NCBI GenBank assembly: GCA_030340625.1
Contig: JAOPHQ010000568.1
Span: 396,001 to 460,000, forward strand
DNA length: 64,000 bases
Source: Merluccius polli
Lineage: Eukaryota > Chordata > Actinopteri > Gadiformes > Merlucciidae
Direction: 5' to 3'
Below, piece by piece: positions 58,694-64,000 of the stretch; the stretch's first letter is position 1; each line of letters starts with the position of its first letter. The translations under genes and the position numbers were made by a program. The notes beneath the pieces were generated by a model. That model was given only the letters and a program-made list of their open reading frames with translations. It ran no database searches and was not told the origin of the DNA.

Positions 58694-59536
58694 CAGTGTT
58701 GGGGTCGTTACTCAAAAAAAGAAATGCCTTACTTTACTTTATTACTCCCTGTGGACTGGTAATTCGTTACACTACTCATTACATTATTACTTTTGCAATA
58801 GAAGAAGCGCACCGCAGTGATTTTAGTTTAACGATATTCACTTCCAAAACAAAATAGCTTGTTGAAAAAAGACAGATTTCTTTCAGATTAGTCCTGTTCT
58901 AAAGACATTGGACAATTATTCACACTATTAGATCGCTGATATTGATTGGCTATTCAATGTTTTTTTTTAAAATAATATCAAGGATATCATGTGACACTGA
59001 AATATGTATGAAACATTGTCCAATATATACTCTTTAAAACAAGACTAATCTGACATAAATTGGCTCTCAATGAGCTATTGAGATTAGGAAGCAAAAATTG
59101 GAAAATATTTAATGTTGTGTTGGACACACATCGCCATATGGCTACTCTACGCGAGTATAGTTCTCAACTGCATGATTTGTTATTATCTGTTCTTTAATAT
59201 AATTATATAATTATAATAATGCCATTGGTGGCATTACTATGTAACTAAGCAATGTAGGCATATTCCTTTTTGGATACGGGGGCCGGGGCATTGTAGAAAC
59301 TTGGTAGGCCTGATAATTGAAATGATATACATATGTGGTTTGATGCTTTAAACATGGGATGTGTAATGTTCTTCTCTCATTGATCAATCTTTCAATTGCA
59401 ATCCATGACAAGACATTAGGCAATTGTTGCGCAACTCTGCACAAAAATACATGTTTGTGGATAATTGAAGAACTGCGTATAACGCAAGTTACAACTGAAT
59501 TTGATTATTGAATTTGGAACAGTAATGCATTACATT

Positions 59537-60544
59537 TAGGGATGTCCGATATTGGCTTTTTTACCGATAACCGATATTGTTCAACTCTTAATTTCCGATA
59601 CCGATATCAACCGATACCGATACCGATATATGCGGCCACGTGAAACCTCCGCTTTACACTCATTGCAAACCGCAATAGGCTTTATGCCGAGCGGAAGTGT
59701 GGAAGTGTGGATTAATAAATAAAAACAAAACAGCGGTAAAAGCTAGCGTGTGTGTCCGGGAGAGGGCTGCTCTCCTCGGACATATTACTCTGAAGCCCCG
59801 GTGACGGTCTGGAAGTGCGGATTAAAAATAAATAAATAAATAAATAAAAAAACAGCGGTAAAAGCTAGGGTGTGTGTCCGACAGGGCTGCTCTCCTCGGA
59901 CATATTACTCTGAAGCCCCGGTGACGGTCTGGAAGTGCAGATTAAAAAAAATAAAAATAAAACAGCGGTAAAAGCTAGCGTGTGTGTCCGGGAGAGGGCT
60001 GCTCTCCTCGGACACATTACTCTGAAGCCCCGGTGACGGTCTGGAAGTGCGGATTAATAAATAAAATAATGTGAGCGCGGTACAGCGGACCTGAACCGGT
60101 TGTGATGAGACTGTTTCGCAGAATGCGTTAGTATGTTGCGCTGACCCCTATTTTACTATTCAACGTAGAAACTTTGAAATAACTCCAAACCACCGACATA
60201 ACCACAGCTACAACTAGCGTCCCGCTACACGGCCGCACTCCAGGCTAGTGATGGCTCGTTCGCGAACGAACCAGTTCGAACGAACGACTCTTTAAAGTGA
60301 ACAAAGTGACCTCGTTCGCCACTCTCGTTCGACTCGTTCGCCCAGGCTTGTTATTGAGACGGCGCGGCGCGTTTGATGATGTCATCAAACCACATCCTCA
60401 CTTGAAACATAACAGATGTCTGAAATTATTTCAAAATCGATTTCGGTATCGGTTAAAAAACCGATACCGATATTTTCAGATATTGAATTTTTATGCCAAT
60501 ATCGGCCGATAATATCGGTGGGCCGATAATATCGGACATCCCTA
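59537..60544. mobile_element. hAT element nested in the previous one
   Basis: ATTACATT at 59529-59536 recurs exactly at 60545-60552. The ends TAGGGATGTCCGATAT and ATATCGGACATCCCTA are perfect inverses, followed inside by repeated ACCGATA/TATCGG motifs. The interior has no transposase but contains three tandem copies of a roughly 120-bp unit (about 59690-60060) with ACAGCGGTAAAAGCTAG and GGGCTGCTCTCCTCGGACA. Confidence 0.9.
60246..60344. mobile_element. Third-level hAT-like fragment
   Basis: AGTGATGGCTCGTTCGCGAA followed by CGAACCAGTTCGAACGAACG and later TCGTTCGCC is a known kind of hAT terminus (TAGTGATGGG-CGTTCGCGAACGA). Only one end is clear, so this may be a solo terminus or a short MITE inside the nested element. 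Confidence 0.5.
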
Positions 60545-60631
60545 ATTACATTACCTTGTTACAGACAAATGTAATGTGATTACAGTAACATGTCACTTTG
60601 TAACGCATTAACACCCAACACTGGACATACA

Positions 60632-61952
60632 ATACAATAGAAACTAATTTATAGTAAAATATAATACAGGTAGAGTGCAACACGACTCCCCAAGCTTTAT
60701 GTAGGACTAACAATGCATGCATAGGCATGTAAATGAAAAAGTAATAGTATTTAAAATAGAAACCAATATTGAAGTGTTTCTGCATTCATAGTTTTTGTGA
60801 TGATGACAATGAAACCAAAGAAATCACAAAAACGTTCAATCCATACAAAAATACAATTCATTCTTCTGAGAACAGCAGAGATCATATGGAAAAAGCAGTT
60901 AGACGGCCACCTGCCTTGCCAAACTGTGAAGGTCCATCTAGATGATGGGAAAGCGGCATTTTTTCCACATGAATAATCCTGAATGACCCATACACCAGGC
61001 GTCATGGCAACCGCTTGGCTAGCTCCACATTGAATATCCCCATTAACACAGGCTCAGCTAAATGAATGAAGGAATAATCCAATCCACGGAGACATCAGAA
61101 AGTGCCTTTCACTAAAGGGTCTAATATTGACGGTGGACAATTTCACATCTCATTTGGCAGAAGTGGACTTATTGAATACGAGGACAGAAGGAGGAGAGGA
61201 GAATAGAAATGTGGTTGCATTACATTTCGCTCTCCCACGTCTCCTGTCATGTCCTCCTCGTCATGTATCACACATAATGTTGGCCTGCGAGACGGATCTT
61301 TTTGTTAACCAAAATGTACTTTCAAAAGCCAGAATTTCGCTTTGAGGCCCTAAACTTGCAGCACATTTTTGAGACAAATTAGTTTGTTAAGATTGTACAG
61401 TGCCTAACGTCAAGTTGTGCAGTCATGATATACACACCCCATGTTGACCCATAGATTGTACTTTTGTCTTAAACTTCAAATTGAGGATATGAAAAGATTC
61501 AGATTGCCAATCATTTCATACAATGTATTTTTTTCTTAACATCAACATTAACTGTAATCTGTTAATCACATGTCCAGAAGCTTAATTTCATCATGCCACC
61601 GCAGAGGTGAGCTGTCCATTAAATCACAAATAATCTGTAAAACTAGAGGCCAAAGAGCTCTTCCCGTCATTCTCTTCCGAGAACCAATAAGCCAAAAGGA
61701 AGACTGCAGGATATCTCCAGCAAAGAGAGTATTCATCGCTATACACATCTGACTCCTTTTTGCAAAGCCATCATGCATGCATAGCGCTAGCTTGGATTAG
61801 CCTGCAGGCTAGCCTGGCCGATGTTCGTTCTTACGCGCCCTTGTCAGTGTTCGGGAGAGTTGTGCACTACACCGGCAATTTGCTGACCTTCCAGACCCTT
61901 ATTCTCCCCATCAGGCAAAATGGGGCCCTCATTAATTGTTTATGTATCCCTG

Positions 61953-61985
<33 letters not shown>

Positions 61986-62590
61986 TTCTCTGTCTCTCTC
62001 ACTCGCTCTCCTTCTTTCCACTTCGCCCCCTTCACCCCTTCATTCTTTACGTAGATTCACACCATTCATGTTTTTTTTCTGTGCTTCTAGTTTCGAGGCA
62101 ATATGGGGGCTGTCGGTGTGTCCCAGTCGTTTATAGAGGTGCCTTTCTATTAACCCGCAGAAAAGTCGGTCTTTCCTCCTCCTCCTCCTTGATCGTCTCT
62201 GGAACCGGGGATCCATCTTGCTTTCTCCATTTCCCGATCTTCTCCTTTTCTTACCTCACCACCTCTCATTCCCCATTCCCCCGTCCTGTTTCCTCGTAAC
62301 GTTCTTCTCTCTTCACAACTTCTCTTTTTTTCTCTGACAGGCTCTGTCCCCCACCCTCAAGTGTTCAGTCTTTTTTTACAACACAATTCCTCACACCCAT
62401 GCAGCCTCACCCTCCGTCTCTCTCTCTGTATCGCTGTATCTCTGTCTCTATCTTTATCTCTTTCTTTCTGTCTCTCTCTCTCTGGTAATATTTGAGGAGG
62501 CTAGAAGCAGGTAATAGAGTAGTGGTAAAACAGAAACAGAGGGCTTCGGGGCAATGTACTTTATGAGGCACAAATAATGAAGGTAGAAAA
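60632..62590. other. Unique-looking intergenic sequence
   Basis: No gene is supported. CT-rich tracts lie at about 61950-62010 and 62418-62482. The frame at 61760-62299 is driven by the CT repeat. The segment at 60770-61800 has low repeat content and could contain conserved non-coding sequence; alignment would be needed. Confidence 0.35.
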
Positions 62591-62656
62591 GGAGGAGGAG
62601 GAGGAGGAGGAGGAGGAGGAGGAGGAGGAGGAGGAGGAGGAGGAGGAGGAGGAGGA
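62591..62656. repeat. (GGA)22 microsatellite
   Basis: About 22 uninterrupted GGA triplets on the plus strand. Confidence 0.95.
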
Positions 62657-63336
62657 GAGGAGAAAATAAGGGGAAAAGAAAGGCTTGATCCGTGATATTC
62701 GTTCCATCACTTCAACGTGCACTATGCACTATGCAATATGTGCGTGAGTGAGAGGAGAGGCAGGAAACAGGACACAAAATCAATCAATTTCATCTTTAAC
62801 TACGAGAGCTAAATGAAACAGGATGTTGTGCTTATCGCTGACAGGAAAATCAAAGGCAAATCAGATTGGACCGTTTTAATATCCACCTGCATGGCCGGAA
62901 GGGAACTAAGCAACCACAAGCAAAAAAATAAAGACAAAACAAAAACAAAATACAAAACCTCTGTAAGTGGTTTTAAACTATGGGGGGGGGGGGGGGTCAG
63001 GATGGGACTCTTTGAGGCCAGTGCAAATGCACAATTTCAGAGTGATGCTGTCACTGTCTTCCCATATTAATAAAACACAGCAGAGACATTGAATTGAGTC
63101 TGGATGAATCTTGCTCAGCAGCAACCCTGGTGAAAGTATTTAGCTGCGCTCTTTCTAAATTAGTCTTCTTTTCTATATCTATTTAGGGGCTGGTTTTGTG
63201 TTTTTACAGAAGCTACATTTTGGTTGGACACACGTAGAAACACACACACTAACCTACATGGGTAAGTTGTCCATATAGAAACACGCACACACACACACTC
63301 ACACACAGATGCACATACGTTTGGATTTAAGTTTAA
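62657..63336. other. Intergenic sequence
   Basis: A G run is at 62982-62996 and CA-rich sequence at about 63238-63306. No gene. Confidence 0.4.
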
Positions 63337-63547
63337 AGGTGCTGTAGGTAACATCCGAGAGATGTGACGAGAGAGCAGAAGACAAGATTTAGAAACGAAA
63401 CAACCAAAAAACGTCCCCTCCCTCTCTGCAGTCGACTCGAAACAGATATTCTCACAACGCACTTCACTCGCTCAGATGACAGATGGCTAGGCCATTTCTA
63501 ACAAGTCACACTCAAATTAGAGCTCTTAAATCTTACTGACGGCATCT
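63337..63547. mobile_element. 211-bp MITE flanked by TTAA
   Basis: TTAA at 63333-63336 and 63548-63551 flanks ends AGGTGCTGTAGGTAA and, read from the right, AGATGCCGTCAGTAA. The AAAGGTGCTGTAG end recurs at 11978. It is non-coding. Confidence 0.6.
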
Positions 63548-63551
63548 TTAA

Positions 63552-64000
63552 ATGAACTTACGTCTACAACTTACATAAACACACACACACACAGGAACAC
63601 ACACACAATGTCAAACAGACAGGCAGAAAACAGTCGCTGCTCAAGGACCTGTAGAAGCGCCCCCACCCCAACAACACAATTCACCTGGGAAGCCTCTTTC
63701 AGACCCCCCACCTTAATTTGCCCCATGCCTCAATTGCCACTCTGGTTATCACCCAATCAATACGTCTGAGCCCGCGCTCCGTCCGACAACTATCTACACG
63801 GGGAAAAAAAGCAATCGCTTAGCACCACTGGGTATATGATATTGACCGGGAGGAGATAAGACTCAGCCTACTCAATCATGCAAACTAGATTGGTCTGGAG
63901 GTAGCTGTAGTCCACCACGTCAGCACGGCTACTTCCAGTGACAGGCGGCAATAATGAAGAATGTGCGCCGAGGAGCGGGCGAGTCCAAACTGACTCACAC
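63552..64000. other. Intergenic sequence to window end
   Basis: A CA tract lies at about 63577-63608. Nothing else is recognised. Confidence 0.4.

Larger units (their letters stand above)
58694..60623. mobile_element. hAT element, outer layer of a nest
   Basis: The ends CAGTGTTGGGGTCGTTACTC and, on the right, AACACCCAACACTG form a typical hAT inverted repeat with GTAACGCATTA-type subterminal sequence. Flanks GACGCACA (58686-58693) and GACATACA (60624-60631) agree at six of eight positions, an aged 8-bp duplication. It has no transposase. Another hAT is nested at 59537-60544. Confidence 0.8.

Noticed and set aside
61760..62299. 179-residue plus-strand frame
   Set aside because: It is extended by CT-rich tracts and has a low-complexity serine/leucine composition; no supporting features.

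Overview
This window looks like teleost fish DNA with no host gene that I can support. The evidence is the mix of fish-type repeats, such as an L2/Rex-like LINE, many hAT and Harbinger elements, Ty3/gypsy chromoviruses, a Gmr1-like element and very dense (CA)n/(GA)n microsatellites. All recognisable coding sequence belongs to transposable elements. I saw no tRNA, rRNA or CRISPR array. The exact species cannot be told from this; Gmr1-like elements were first described from Atlantic cod but are not restricted to it.

Layout. Positions 1-3419 hold the 5' part of a minus-strand Gmr1-like Ty3/gypsy element: LTR, primer-binding site, intact gag, and a pol frame that stays open to the window edge and has integrase upstream of reverse transcriptase. 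Its LTR abuts, and apparently interrupts, the Gag zinc knuckle of a decayed plus-strand chromovirus (3431-7249). From 8.0 to 11.2 kb come foldback, MITE and hAT elements. From 12.4 to 23.0 kb a minus-strand LINE is split into four pieces by a telomere-motif foldback, a 7.4-kb DNA element with subterminal repeats, and a hAT that itself contains a Harbinger derivative. The 7.4-kb element carries a 6052-bp LTR element with apparently identical LTRs and no recognisable genes.

The 23-29.5 kb stretch is mostly unique or simple-repeat DNA. From 29.5 to 42.8 kb follow a TTAA MITE, LTR-like copies, a broken Tc1/mariner-superfamily (IS630-like) transposase carrying two MITEs, a 1.15-kb foldback made of GGTAATTACC-like motifs, a hAT deletion derivative containing two solo LTRs, and a 19-copy 52-bp minisatellite. 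At 45 kb a MITE contains a near-perfect 167-bp-arm hairpin. The rest is sparse, with a possible miniature LTR element at 55 kb, a GACTTG-rich DNA element at 57 kb and a three-level hAT nest at 58.7-60.6 kb.

The elements interact by nesting, so insertion order can be read from interrupted repeats and matching target-site duplications (TSDs). The youngest insertions appear to be the 6-kb LTR element (no LTR difference seen) and the Gmr1-like element (gag and visible pol free of stops).
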